From Chrysomallon squamiferum (taxonomy: Eukaryota; Mollusca; Gastropoda; Neomphalida; Peltospiridae): DNA of 64,000 nt. The stretch is taken from positions 7,461,212-7,525,211 of the forward strand of contig CM022670.1 in assembly GCA_012295275.1 (NCBI GenBank). Direction: 5' to 3'. Positions 49,901 to 63,883 of the stretch are shown one piece after another (within the stretch, counting starts at the first letter, position 1; each line of letters starts with the position of its first letter). Under the pieces are notes generated by a model that did no database searches, had not been told where the DNA came from, and saw nothing but the letters and a program-made list of their open reading frames with translations. The position numbers and the translations under genes are program-made.

Positions 49901-51675
49901 CAACAGTTTCAGTAATTATTCATTTGTTTTAATTCTAGACTATAACATAAATAAGAACTCATATCCTTTACAGAACATTTTCAAGACATTTATTTTTTAA
50001 TTCTTAACTGTACTATACATAGGAACAAATTGCTGTATAGTGTCATATACTCAACAGAACATTTTCAAGACATTAATAGATTTTTTAATTCTTAACTGTA
50101 ATATGAGATTTAAAAGGTTTAAAAATTCAGAAATAATATTAATTAGAAAATTAATAAAATAGTTATAAGAAGAAGAAAAATATCAAAATCAAAATGAAAC
50201 AGAAAGCAGAAAATAATGTCTGCAAAGAAGAAAACATTTTAAAAATAAGAAAAGAAATTGAAAACCTCATTATTTTCTACAAATGTCACAATATTAACTG
50301 ATAAAAACAAAATTGAAACTGTATGAGAAACAGATTAATCAGAAATGAGAGTAGAAAAAAAATAAGAATAAAATAAAAGATATTAATTTTTTTTTCTTCT
50401 GAAAGCCACACCAAAATTAAAAAATTATTACTGAACTAAATAAATCAATATTAGTTACTTTTATTGTGAATGGTGTGTCATTTGAAGTTTTGTGTGTGTG
50501 TGTGTGTGTGTGTGAATGTGTTTGTGTTGACGATGTCACAATTTTGCTTTTTTAATTGTTACTTTACTAAAACTTTGTATGTGTAATACATAGTGATAAC
50601 AACAATAACAGAAAACAACAGTAAAAATAATAATACTGTAATAATATTAATAATAACAGCAGCAGCTGCATCAGCAGCAACAACAACATCTACATCAGCA
50701 ACAACAGCAACAAAAACAATAAAGCAAGAGCAAGAATAATAATAGTAGTAAAAATTAATAATAAGAACAATAATGTTAAAAACAAAACAACATCAGACTT
50801 AAAATAATAGTAATATTAAGAAAAACAACATTGTTAACTGAACTTTGTAGGTAATATTTTTATTAATATTTCTAAAGTAATCACTTTTCAAACAATTCAG
50901 TTCTGTGTAAATCTAACAGTGATCTGATTTATTGAAAATATCTGACCCAGTGTGTTTATAAATTACTTTTTTTGAAATGCTATCAGATTCTGATTAACAA
51001 CAAAAGTTTCTTTTTATCACCTGCAGATGAACTCTGGTACTTTCCTTAGAGGGAATGTCCATGACAGTATTAATGCCAGAAATCTCTTGTGTCTATAAAT
51101 GGCATTTTCATAAATGAAATTACTAAAAAAAAACATTAAAAAAATACCCCAAACCCAGCAACAACAACCAAAAAAAACCCCCAAAATCAAACAACAACAA
51201 ATAATAATAATAATAATAATAATTTTAAAACAAGAATGTTTTATTTAGAAACTTCGGCCAGCATTCAACCATTGAATTATCACCTGCTTGAAAATAATAG
51301 AAATTCTTCATCATTTTTGATAACGGCATGAAAATACAAGACCACTATTTATTTATTGATGTCTTGTCTGTCTGTCTTTCTTGTACAAAAACACACATTT
51401 CAAAATATTTAATTTCATCTGGCTAATTTAAAACTCTCATTGTCACACTATTTTGAAGATAATTGATTCATTGCTTCAGATAAATTGACAGATTTGGGCT
51501 TGTTAAATATGATTAACATCGGTTTGTCTGTCACTGGTCCTTCTCATCTCTACAAATTACTGCAAGAATTTTAAATTTTCTGTGGTGTGGTTTGCCTGTT
51601 ATTCAGTTATCTGGAAACCATTATTATTTATCATCCTCATCATTATTAATTAATTAATTGTTGTTGTTTTTCTTG

Positions 51676-51735
<60 letters not shown>

Positions 51736-52124
51736 TTAATATTTTATCTGAGTTGTACAAAGGTTATCTCTTGGTTATCTACTCGAGACTGGACATGCTG
51801 AGTGTTCTAAAAACAACCACTTGAATTATCTTGTTTTTAAAAACTGTAGTCCAACAAACGTGCTTCACATCACCTTCTATTTCTAATACATCACAACTAC
51901 TAATATTAGCATTACTTTTACTACTACCACTACTACTAGTACTACTAATAATAATAATCAGAATAACAAAAACAACAGAAGTAATACTAGTATTAATATT
52001 ACTGTAATTATTGTTATTATTATTATTACTGTTCTTACTGTCATTATTGTTATTATTATTATTACTGTTCTTACTGCCATTATTGTTACTAATTTCAAAA
52101 AATTTTTTTTTTTTTTTTCCACAG
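43969..52124. other. Intergenic or long 5' intron before the MFSD6-like gene
   Basis: About 8 kb of AT-rich DNA with CA runs (44680-44710, 44965-45022), scattered homopolymers, a GT run (50490-50513) and TTA runs (48345-48445, 51670-51732). It includes a second copy of the donor-like segment (45629-45690 resembles 43944-44006) and the repeat 51729-51985. A slightly more complex stretch at 46860-47600 shows no usable frame. No gene supported. Confidence 0.6.
51729..51985 (+). repeat. ~250-bp repeat, copy 1 (5' flank of MFSD6-like gene)
   Basis: From ATTTAATATTTTATCTGAGT through GGACATGCTGAGTGTTCTAA and AACGTGCTTCACATCACCTT to AATCAGAATAACAAAAAC. Nearly identical to 62150-62415. Ends lie in TTA / TACTAC microsatellites. 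Confidence 0.9.
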
Positions 52125-52241
52125 ACACTCAACAGCAGTGAAAAACTATGATATCAAAGAAAGACATTAGCGTTGTTAAATCTGCTGCAGTCTACAGCTG
52201 ATGACATCAACTTCTAACAAGCAGACGTCATTGTTTGTGAC
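52125..52241 (+). other. 5' UTR part of MFSD6-like exon
   Basis: Follows a poly-T tract and CCACAG acceptor. It holds an upstream ATG (52150) closed quickly by a stop. The main ATG at 52242 (GTGACATGG) has G at +4; a second in-frame ATG follows five codons later in a better context (ACCATGG). Confidence 0.6.
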
Positions 52242-54404
52242 ATGGAGTCAACCATGGCGATCTCCGAAGAGATTCATTCTGACACTGACACCAAGAGAAA
52301 GTGGTACATGATCAACACCAGACTGCTTCCTGTCAAAGGATGCTACTTCTTTTTCTTTGCAGGTATCATGGTGATCACTGATGTATTACAGTATTCTGTC
52401 TGTCTGGTGTTTGTAAATATGTGTGTGTGTGTCTGCATTTTTCACATCTGCAGTTGTCATGATGAATGCACAACATATAAACGAGTGTCTATATTTTTAG
52501 CTTTTTTTTAGTTCAGTCTTGTTAAATTTCTGATTGTTGTTAACATCATTGCTTGTGACAAGCTGTAATACTAGTTTAACTTTTAAATATTTTCTGAAAA
52601 TGATGATTATTTTGACTGTAAACCAATTCCTTTCAAAATGCAGATATTTAGTGAAGATTTATAATAAGAATAAAAAAAAAAAAAAAAAGCTGATATTAAG
52701 CAAGATTCATCTTGCTAGTAAAACTCTTTGTATTATTATTATTATTATTATTTTTTTTTTTTCCAGCTATTGGAGACTTGTTACCTTTCATTCCTATTTA
52801 TATGAAGCAGCAGGGTCTATCTACCTCTGAAACGGGAATCATTTATGGAATCCTGCCATTTGTGGCATTTTTTACCTCTCCTATTGTTGGTGGTATAGCT
52901 GACAGAATTAAGAAACACAAACTGGTGTTAGTTGTGTGTATACTGTTAGTGGGCATTTTCTACACGTCCCTGGTAGCCATCCCCAGCAGCCACACTGAGA
53001 GAGTGGTCAAAATCAGGACAAACATCCACTGCAATCCAGAGGATTCTTTTATCAGAGATTGTGTGGAATATGTTGATAAGAACGAAGCCTGCTACTTGAC
53101 ACTAAGTGAATATGGAAATCTGACTTCAAACAGAAATGCTAGTCAACGTGTGTCGTGCAATGTGCAGTGCAGTTTCGCAGAACCTGGTGCCTACAATTCT
53201 GAAGTGTGTTTTGCCAAGGATGCAGGGTCATACAGAAACAGAAAGAAGTGTGTGGATATTTGGATTAGTGCCAGCTCTGATCAGGTTGTAAAGTTTAAGC
53301 TGTCCAATGTCTCTGAAATCATCAGACACGAGATTATCCGAGATGCCATAGAGCTGCCTCATCTTCACTGCAGAGAATATGATCTCAAACACATACTGTA
53401 CGGTCAGACTGCCTACTGGCAGATCCTGTGTGAGAAAGAATCCATCCTGCATTGTGTTCTCACATGTCAACATTTTGTTGGCAGTAAATGCCAAGCAGCT
53501 TTTGAATTCAAAAATCAGTTTGGCTTCACTTTCTGGATGCTTTTTGTCATTCTGCTTCTTGCCTACATTGTGTTTTCTCCGATAGTAAGCATAATTGATG
53601 CTGTCACATACACAATACTGGGAAACACTCGCAGTAAATGGGGACAACAGAGACTGTGGGGAACTGCAGGCTTTGCTGTTTTTGCTGTAACTTCAACATT
53701 CATCATGGACATGGAGAGCAAAAATCAAAAAAAAATAGACTACTCCATTTCCTTTTACATCTTCTTAGGCTTGTGCATCTCAGCTGCTGTTAATGCCTGT
53801 TTCATCAAGTTTTCTAGCAAAATTTCGTGTGGACAGTTCTTTAAAAATGTTGTCCGTCTCTTGACAAATCCTCGCATTGCTTCATTCTTGGTGGTTGTGA
53901 CTATCTTTGGCATGTTTACTGGAGCCATTGAAGGGTTTCTCTTCTGGTATCTGCTGGATCTTGGCAGCTCACAGAAGATTCTTGGTCTGGCTCTGGCTGC
54001 CAACTGCATTCCTGAGCTGTTCTGTCTCTCCTTCTCTGGGAAAATCATCCAGAAGATAGGCCATTTGCCATGTCTCTACATATCCAGTGCAGCATATGTC
54101 TTGCGATTTTTGAGCTATTCTTTTATCAGTGATCCGTGGTATGTGCTTCTAATTGAACCACTTCATGGAGTGACGTTTGGGCTGATGTGGGCAGCAGCAA
54201 CATCATATGCCAGCATCATAGCACCACCTGGCATGGCAGCTGTAACACAAGGTTTGATTGGTGGACTGCACTTTGGTTTTGGTAAGTAAATATCATAATC
54301 ATCACTGTTGCATATAGAGTACGTCAGAGAACTCACTTCATCATACACTGTTAAAGTGAAATCTGCTCATGATAAAAACATAAAATATTCTTTATTAACT
54401 TAAA

Positions 54405-54440
<36 letters not shown>

Positions 54441-55249
54441 TTTTTTTTTTTTTAATATATCCATACTGGTTTTTTTTTTAAACTTAATGGAAGTTGAAAA
54501 TGTTTCTCTTTCTTTCATTTCCTGAATGCTTGCTAACTAAATCTTTATTAAAAAAAAAAAAAAAAAAAAACATTTGATAAAATGTTCAACCAGTCCCTTA
54601 TTTATGACAAATGACAAACAGCACAAACTTTATTAATTTTCACGACAAGTTCTGGATTGGTGGCTTTCAGTTCAGCTGTGTGATTATGTCTGAAGAGTGA
54701 CAGATAACAGTATCTGTTCTCATAGATAGAACCATTGAACTGTTTCCCAGTACACCCACTGCCCTTTGTTTAGTGTACAGCATTGGTTACAAGCTTTCTG
54801 GACAGAGAGAAAGAAACTGTTAAAGTTAATTTTCCATGCTAATTGTTAAAATCAAAAATAATCATCATGTTCTTTCAGTTGTCATGAGAGACAGCTGGTT
54901 CTGTTATTAATGGTCTGTAATCAGTATTTGTATGTGTTTGTTTTGAGGAATCATTAAGTAGGGCAAATTGGAGACTGATGAACCATTTTCAAGATTTTTT
55001 GGACATTTCAGCTAAACTGTGATAGCTGTTGACTGAAAAACAGCTGATGTTTTCAGAGGCAATATTGCTCTTGATTAAAATAAAACAGAGTTTTATACAT
55101 TGCCTTCAACAACATCATTATGGGAGATACTTATGTAACAGGGTCAATGGTTTTCTGAGAAATTGTCAACTTTTGGTTGTAACATTATATTTTGAAATGC
55201 AAACAGGCAAACAAAAAAAACAAAAACAAAAAAATCTTGAAGAATTGTA

Positions 55250-55281
<32 letters not shown>

Positions 55282-56161
55282 ATATTTATTTGTTATTTGT
55301 TTATTTGCTTATTTATTTATTTATTTTACTATATATTTGTTTATTTATTTATTTATTTGTTATACTTATTTATTTATTTACTTTATTGTTTACTAAACTG
55401 AAAGGTAAAGGAAGTGGATGTTTGATCACTGGTTTCCTCTTTGAAGTGTTGACAGAACGATGGACGTTTCGACTTTTGGCGGGTGTTTCACTTTTAGCTC
55501 TTGTTGTGTACCTTCTAGTTAACATTTTTGTTTTCAAAGAAACAAAACCTGGGAAAGGACCTGCATATGCAGTCACCGACAATAAAGGTTAGATATTTAA
55601 AATATTTTATAAATAAACTTCAGAAACATGTTACATAAATAGGCAAAATTGACACAATCAAAATAAACTTGTAGTTGTGCACAAACAATACATCAGACAG
55701 TCAGAGTTTTATAATTACATTTAAATATTATTTAACTATTCACTGCTGTTTATATATACACACATAGAAACACATGCATAAAGATGCATACACAAACACA
55801 TACATGATCTTGTATACACATCAGTGAATACTTAGACACATACATACGTATTTACAAAGGCACATACACATATACATACACATACATACTGATTGAAATT
55901 TGCTCATATTTACATCTATGTGATCTTACACAAACATGAGAACACACAAGCACATATATGTGTGTGTGTGTGTGTCTGCACACATAGACCTCTGTCTGTC
56001 TGTCTACATGAACATCTTCTGATCTGTGTTAATTGTTATTTTCAGAAGACTATGATGAAGATTCCTCTGCAGTCCATGACCACCTAGTTAGTGACTGTTC
56101 TAGTGACTCCCCCACCAAACTCAGTCACAAAACTGAAGATGTTGCCATAGAAACCGAATAG
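52242..56161 (+). CDS. MFSD6-like major facilitator superfamily protein
   Basis: Multi-pass membrane protein of the MFSD6 branch of the major facilitator superfamily; substrate unknown. Exons 52242-52362, 52767-54281, 55405-55587, 56046-56161 join in phase to 644 residues. Seen: first membrane helix GCYFFFFAGIGDLLPFIPIY straddling the exon 1/2 junction, the A-motif region PIVGGIADRIKKHKLVLV, then a large non-cytosolic loop (~residues 105-275) with about 12 cysteines and NLT, NAS and NVS sequons. The second half begins FWMLFVILLLAYIVFSPI, with the MFSD6-typical LGNTRSKWGQQRLWGTAGF block, and further helices lead to GFLFEVLTERWTF and an acidic tail EDYDEDSS...VAIETE. The start is chosen because the first exon is open and preceded by UTR. 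Length is between MFSD6L-type and MFSD6-type proteins. Poly(A) candidates AATAAA at 56441 and 56618. Confidence 0.93.
54282..55404. other. Intron 3 of the MFSD6-like gene
   Basis: TTA/T run at 54400-54455, poly-A at 54549-54570, (TA)n at 55252-55276, then TTTA repeats up to the acceptor CTGAAAG. No other feature seen. Confidence 0.8.
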
Positions 56162-57016
56162 ACTCATTAACACATCTGTTTTAAAATTTACTTAATTAAA
56201 TGCTTTAACAAACTCATTATCATTTTTTTTTAAACTTTATACTTTATACATGAATAATCTGACATTTTTAATGAAATTGTTTTTAAATATAAAATGAAAA
56301 TTGTTTATAATACTCTTTATAATAATTAATTTACAAATTGCTTTCCATGTCTTAATTTTAAAACTTTTTAAATTAACATTTTATCAGCTCTGTTACTATA
56401 ATCTTCATTAAACTTTTGAAATTCTTTACATGAATACTTCAATAAATGTCTTAAAGAATTATTTTTAAAATTATCCTTAAAGATTTGAAAACGAAGAATT
56501 TTGTCACTAGCAATTTTAATATATCTTGGCAATGTCTGTTATGATTTATTTTTGTTTTTCTTAAATACTTTTGCACTGGTTTAATATTTGTGAGCACATT
56601 TTGATTATATATTTACAAATAAATCTTATGACTCCATGCAAATTATCATTTTAAATTATCTTTAAAACTTCTGTATCATTAATATTATTGGGATATTTGT
56701 TATTCGATTTTGAAAAATATTCCATCACTTTTAATAATATGTTTTTGTAATGATATAAATTCATTATATTATTCATTATATAAATAATTTTACTTTTGAA
56801 TACATAATTTTATAATTTGTTGACTGAGCTTTAAATGTTAAAAAAAAAAATAAAAAAAATATTTAAAACAAATAAATTTGCATTTCGCATATTTTAAGAT
56901 TATATTTTACCAGATATTTTTTAACATAAAATATAGTGTGAGAATTTTTTGGTGAATGAAATGTGAATATATGGTTTTATTTCATAATAATAATGATAAT
57001 GATAAAAATAGAACGT

Positions 57017-57048
<32 letters not shown>

Positions 57049-59293
57049 ATTATTGTTAACATATATTATACATAAACAACTACTTTGATATTGATCCAAA
57101 TAATATTAGTAATAGATTAGTATGTTATATAAAAGTGAATCAAAAACAAACACATTAAATCAACAACAAACTGATAAAAAAAATAAAGTTATTATCTGCT
57201 TTAAAAAAAATTAAATAAAATAATAATAATAATTTTGGTTAAATCTTATTACAAAATTATTTATGTTCTTTACTGAGATTTGTATAAAAATTTTCATCAA
57301 ATCATTTATTATCATGAAACATAATTCTGATACAGGAAATTAATATTTAAAGATATGTTAATATACACTTACAGAACAGTATATACATAAAAAAATAAAT
57401 AAATAAATAAATCAACCCAAAAACTGAAAAATAAAAAATACGAAGAAAAATATGTGTCCATATCAGTGACAAATTTCATAACTTACTTATTTATCTTTTA
57501 TATTTGGAAATCCATTTTTTTTTTGTCGGGATGGGTAATAATTAAAACTTGTATGTGTTCACTGTGACTAGCTGTATGATGCTTCCTGGTTTTTCAAAAA
57601 AAAAAAAAACATCAAGTGTTTCTTAAATATACAGTAAAATTTGATATTAAAAAGTCTGACCAAAGCAGACATCAAAAACTAAATACAGTCTAACCTACAT
57701 TCTTGAATACCTATTTACCGCAGCAACCTGTCTATGAAGGGCATCTCAAGGTTTATCCACAGTGTATTTTATGTGTAACAATCACCTGTCTATGACAATC
57801 ACATTTGTATGAGTGGACATGGTAGTCAGGTGTGAGTGTTTGTTGCTATGTACACATGACACTGATTTCATACTGACAACAAGCTAATTGTGGAAGATTT
57901 GAAGGGTGACTGTGTTTATGTTGATATAAGTAAAACATTTAAACTCAAAAGATTTCTTTTGATATTAAAACTGGTTGGGTGATAAAACAGAATCTTAAAT
58001 ACCTCCTTAGTTGTGATGTTTTAGCATTGTTGAATTTTAGTTACAGAAAATGTTGTTTTGTTATTAAGATGTTAGCAGAACACATGACTTACAGCATGTT
58101 TTACAGTTATGTTTTAAGAAACAGTTTTTTCTTACACGATCATATCAACTTTTTGTTGAGTTTTCAATTGAACAGTAAAAAGTCTGATAGATTATTTACT
58201 GTGTTTGATGAAGTCATTTTGGTTTTCTTTATGTAAAGTGTTTGTTATAATATGTGAAAAACGTGAACTAACTGTGAAATATTGCTGTCCAAGAAACTCA
58301 GAACATTCATTTTCTATCAAAAACCTTTAGTGCTGTATCACTGTATACCATTTCTCCTTTTGGAAGGTCAGTTTGATTGCTAAGTTATGTTAGATAATTA
58401 ATTGTTGTGTTAATGTTGGTTTCAATCTATAAAATGTCAGGTTATTATATGAACAAAAATAATTCACATGTTCCACTTTTCTTTCCTTCTTTTCCTTCTT
58501 TCTTCTTACCTTCCTTTTTTCTTTCATTCTTTGTGTGTGTGTGTGAATAAAAGAAAAGTAGTTTATAAAATTAACTCTGTTTTAAACGCTGACAACTTTG
58601 ACAGTGTTTTTCATGAGCAGTTTAGTTGAAATGTCAGTTGTTTGACACACATTTATCTGTCTCAAAACATATCATGCATTTGAAGATGTTTTTTATTTAA
58701 ATAGTAATGTTATTATTGATGATTTGTTTGTCAAACATAATCCTTTTTATCTTATTTGTCATATGAATTTATTCATATGAATATATAACACTGTCTGGCT
58801 TTTTGGTCTTATTTATTTATATTTGAATAATATAGTCAGGTTTTTTTTGGAAATTAAAATTTTTGTTTGTTTGATAGTGTATTATTATTCTTATTCTTAT
58901 TATTCTTATTCTTCTTCTTCTTCTTCTTCTTCTTATTATTATTATTATCATCATCAAATTAATTTATCAATAAAGCTTGTCAGTTTTCATCAATTACTAG
59001 TCTTTTTTTTTTTTTTTGGATGATTATTTTTATTTGTTTAATATAAATAAAAGCACAAAATTAATGATACTTCATATTTGATTCTTTAACTGTTATTAAC
59101 TGCACAAATGTTTATTTTAAGTAATTTGAATGTAGATGTATTTATACATTAACAAATTATTATTATTATTATTATTATTATTAGTCTTACTGTTTTTATT
59201 GATTATTCTTACTGTTATTATCATTGTTATTGTTTTTAATTTTATCATCATTATTATCAATACTTTTATTATAATTATTGTTATTAATATTAC

Positions 59294-59339
<46 letters not shown>

Positions 59340-59340
59340 A
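56162..59340. other. 3' UTR and downstream AT-rich DNA
   Basis: 3' UTR of the MFSD6-like gene, then AT-rich sequence with TTC/TTA runs (58875-58950, 59157-59185, 59290-59340). At 57685-57830 a more complex stretch with two AACCTGTCTATGA-like motifs may be the remnant of a DNA transposon; I could not find its ends. Open frames here (e.g. 57979-58236) show no family resemblance. Confidence 0.55.
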
Positions 59341-60005
59341 AGTTTTCATTCAAATAAAATAAAGAAGGAGAAAGACAGGTAAATAATTATTTTTATTTTC
59401 TAAATGTTTTATAGTGAAGTAAAACCTTTTCTTGCAAAACATTTCTCATCATTTGTTATTATCATTATTTATTTCAGCATTATCATTATCCTCTCACAGC
59501 AAGTATTATGTCAGTGTGCTATATTTTTTTTTCTTGATTATATTTACAATTTATATACCAAGCAGTGAAGTGTAAGTTATTTATGGCAATATATACATGC
59601 ATCTTATGGTTGCAGTTTGATTCTGACACATTCCACGCTTTATGTATTTAAAAGTAACTTTTGTTTATTTTCAATATTTATCATATATATCTATATATCT
59701 GTATTGTACACAAAGTATTTTTAAAGATATTTGTTTAGCTTTCTTACTGTTTTGGGTAATTTGGTACTGATAAAATGAAGTTGTAGGTTAGGGTTGTGTT
59801 CTTTGTGTGGTGTATGTTTGTTTTAATGCTGACAAGATAACATTAATATTGAGATAAGAATAAAAACCGAGAGACAGTGTTACTGTGTTGACTTATTTCT
59901 GTTAATATAGTGTTTGTTTCTATATTAATAATAATAACTAGTACTGCTGCTGCTATTACTAGTACAGTTAATATTGTTATTATTATTTGTTTTTTGTTAT
60001 TACTC

Positions 60006-60043
<38 letters not shown>

Positions 60044-60096
60044 TATTATTATTATTACCATTCTCATTCTTCTTTTTCCTTTTCTTCTTCTTCTTA

Positions 60097-60140
<44 letters not shown>

Positions 60141-60479
60141 GTTATTGTCGTTGTTGTTGTTGTGATTACAACTGCCAATCATTTTGTAATTTGTTATTTT
60201 TCTAATATTTAAATGAATGAACGAATGTTTAACGAACATTTTAATATTAGTCATGCACATGATACTTTTGCTGACAGTAATCATAATAAATATTACAATT
60301 TGCGTTATCGAACAGCAAGAAGTGAACCTTCCTCTGTTTCGTGGCAAAATACTTATCAGATGATCTTGAGTAAATAAGTTTTAGGTCAGTCACTGAAATC
60401 GCTTACGTGACTTTTTAGTGTGTGTTTTTTACTTTTTTTTTTTTCGATTTTTTTTTTTTTTTTTTTTTTGCTTCAAACT

Positions 60480-60518
<39 letters not shown>

Positions 60519-62042
60519 TAAATATATAAAGAAATAAAAAGCAGGGTTAAGAAATAAGCTGTCTCTTGTGGGTCCAGTCCTAAAATAACGTGTAGAATAA
60601 GTAAATAACTTTGTAATGACTTCAAGCTGGCGGTTTTGAATTCACTTTAATGAGTAACATGTTTATTTTGATTTCCCTGGTGAACGAATGAATAAATGAA
60701 TGCTTAACGAAACCCCAGCACGAAAAACATATTGGCTGTTGAGCTATCGGGTGTCAAACAACGATAACCTAGACAAGTTTAATGTTTAAGAATTACGTTG
60801 TTGAAACTTTTGAATTAATTAATGTTTGATGAAGGAGGTTCTATTACAAAGCATATATTAATGGAAAGTCAATAAACTGAGACATTTCAAATATCAGAAG
60901 TGTTATATATTGTTATCATTTTATTTTATTTATTTTTATTTTTATTTTTTGCTTATGCGGACATCGGTTTAAGGGAATACAATTAGCCAGTGTGGATTCG
61001 AATTGGAAACAATAATAAAAAAAAAAAAAAAAAAAAAGTCTACTACATATCTTTGTTAATTACCATTTCCATAACATTACTTTAAATATCTAACACCTTT
61101 TCTATGCTGCTCTCACACACACGCACACACACACACACACACACACCAAGAGGCACCTGTAAGCACAATACGGATGCAGTTTACTAAATAAACACTGAAT
61201 TAATTAAAACATTTCAAAAAATGTAGTTTACTTCAGCGTTCTTTACACTGGAGTTTCACATCATGGAAGAAAACAAACAAAAACAACCTTTCAGTACATC
61301 CTGTTTTACACGTCCTTCTACAAATGTTTGCCATTAGATTAAGTATACAAGAAAGACGTAATTGGGAAAGATTTACGAAAAAAACACGACACAAATAATG
61401 AGAAGAAGCTGGCGATATCTGAAGACTGAGCAAGACGTCTAAATAAATATCTAAATCGTGATACAAGACAGTTGAAATGAAAGGTCGTTGGCCCGTTACG
61501 CAAACAGAATTAAGGGATGACTTATAATTTATTACATAAATAAAGTGAAGGGATGGTCGACCTGTTGTTGTACATAAATTAAAGATATTGTTGATTTGTT
61601 ATTGTATAAACAAAATGAAGGGATGGTCGGTAAAAATGCAAAACTATGCAGTTAATTAATTCTTACTGACGTAACGACAAATACAGGCTGCAATAACAGC
61701 AAAACCAGCAACAGCTACAGCTTTAACAGAAAACAACGACTGTAACAGCAGTATATATATATATAGGCAGGCACAACTGCAACAACAACGACTACAAAAA
61801 TAGCAAGAAGAAAACAAATGCCAACAACAGTTGTATTCACAAGTAATGATTCTGTGAACAGTAACTTTCACGTTAATTTTTATATTAATATAAAAAACAA
61901 AACAATAGTAATAAAAAATATTTTTTCTTCTTATTATTATTATTACTACTACTACTACTACTACTACTACTGTACTTGTTACTGAATATACTATTGTTCG
62001 TGTCATTATTATTTTTTTTTTTTCTAACTGTATAGTTTTTTT

Positions 62043-62077
<35 letters not shown>

Positions 62078-63096
62078 GTGAGAAAAGTAAGATATTCTTC
62101 TTCTAGTTCTTGTTCTTCTTCTTCTTCTTCTTCTTGTTCTTCTTCTTCTTATTATTATATTTAATATTTTATCTGAGTTGTACAAAGGTTATCTCTCGGT
62201 TATCTACCCGAGACCGGACATGCTGAGTGTTGTAAAAACAACCACTTGAATTATCTTGTTTTTAAAAACTCTAGTCCAACAAACGTGCTTCACATCACCT
62301 TCTATTTCTAATATATCACAACTACTAATACTAGTATTACTTTTACTACTACCACTACCACTACTACTACTACTAATAATAATAATAATCAGAATAACAA
62401 AAACGACAGAAGTAGTAATAGTAGTAGTACTAGCAGTAATACTATTAGTAGTAGTAATAACAGTAATAATAATAATAATAGTAGTAGTAGTAGAAGTAGC
62501 AGTAGAATGTAAAGTGTGTGTATATATGTTTGTATATGACTATGTACATATATTTTCATAATTATGCCTATTGAAAACACGCAACTCTGAAGTTATTTGC
62601 ACTGAAAGTTTGAATTTTGTTCAGGTCAAGGTCTGGTCTGTTTTTTTCCTTTGAACTCTTACCAAAAAACTAAACAAAATTCTAGAACACTGGTGATTTT
62701 CTTAGATAAAACCCTCGACAACTGTTTACAGTTACACAAACTTATTTTCGTACTTGAGCGAAACGCAAACTTAACAAAGTTCTATGTTTGATTATGATAA
62801 ATTAATGCGAGAAATGGTCAACATAATAAAAGGTAACTTCAAACGTAACTGTGTAATTAAGAAATAATTTATTAGAATTATAATTGATATCGGTGAAGTA
62901 TTTGTCTACGACAAACAGCAGTATGTTTATTAAATGTCATGAAGCACACACTAACACACACACATATATACAGACGCACACACACACACATACACACACA
63001 TATAAACAGGCACACATACATATTTAACAAAAAAGTGAGAGAGAAAAATGTGAGGGCGAGGAAGAGAGAAAGTGAGAGAAGAACTAAAGAAAGAAG

Positions 63097-63136
<40 letters not shown>

Positions 63137-63632
63137 AGAGAGATTTTTTCTAGCTTCCTCTTTCTGTTATTTTTTATATCGATCTTTCTATCATCTATCT
63201 ATATATCTAGCTATCTATCTATATTTATATATATATATATATATACATACGTTTACTGCATGTATTTATGTATGTCTGTGTGTGTATTACGTTTATATGT
63301 GTGTGTATATATATATATACATAATACACACAGACATACACACAGATATATATATATATATATATATAATTATGTGGAAATGTAATGACATTTAAATTTC
63401 TTTTCTCTGTTGGCAACATTTTTGAATTTGTTGGCACAGCCTGTCTTCTCGATAATTAATATTGCCGTGTTTAGACACGTCAGGTCCACTGAGAGATCTC
63501 TTAGACTGGTTTCTTATTGGACACGAATCACTTGAGTTGAAAGTAATTTGGAAAGAAATAAGATTACTTTATGGAATAATTACTAAATTTTATACAGGTT
63601 TTTCAAGACCAAGTCGTCTAGTATGTTAAAAC

Positions 63633-63679
<47 letters not shown>

Positions 63680-63803
63680 TAAATAACAACGACAGCAACA
63701 CCACCACCACCACCAAAAATAATAATAAATAATAACAACATGAACAACAACAGCAACAACAACAGCAACAGCAGAGCAGCAGCAACAACAACAGCAACAA
63801 CAG

Positions 63804-63838
<35 letters not shown>

Positions 63839-63883
63839 CAACAACAATAATAATAGTAATAATACACAAGATAAATTTACACA
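59341..63883. other. AT-rich intergenic DNA to the window end
   Basis: Microsatellites dominate: TTA/TTC runs 59990-60145, (TAA)n 60480-60515, (CA)n 61120-61145, TAC runs 61940-61972, (TAA)n 62045-62076, TTC 62105-62150, TAG/TAA runs 62405-62505, CA/TA runs 62950-63370, (TAA)n 63634-63675, CAG/CAA runs 63740-63850. A short direct repeat (GAAGGGATGGTCG, 61557 and 61617) is also present. The minus frame 61233-61466 is not recognised and lacks splice or family support. Confidence 0.6.
62150..62415 (+). repeat. ~250-bp repeat, copy 2
   Basis: Second copy of 51729-51985, same orientation, with only scattered substitutions (e.g. CTCTCGG for CTCTTGG, CCCGAGACCGG for CTCGAGACTGG). The two copies bracket the MFSD6-like gene at about 10.4 kb spacing. 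Confidence 0.9.

Noticed and set aside
57685-57830. DNA transposon with AACCTGTCTATGA motifs
   Set aside because: No matching inverted ends or target duplication could be found, so it is only mentioned as a possible remnant.
57979-58236. Plus-strand frame of 85 codons
   Set aside because: Phe/Leu-rich reading of AT-rich DNA; no family resemblance.
61233-61466. Minus-strand frame of 77 codons
   Set aside because: Not AT-repeat-derived, but shows no recognisable domain, no splice partners and no promoter; length is within chance.
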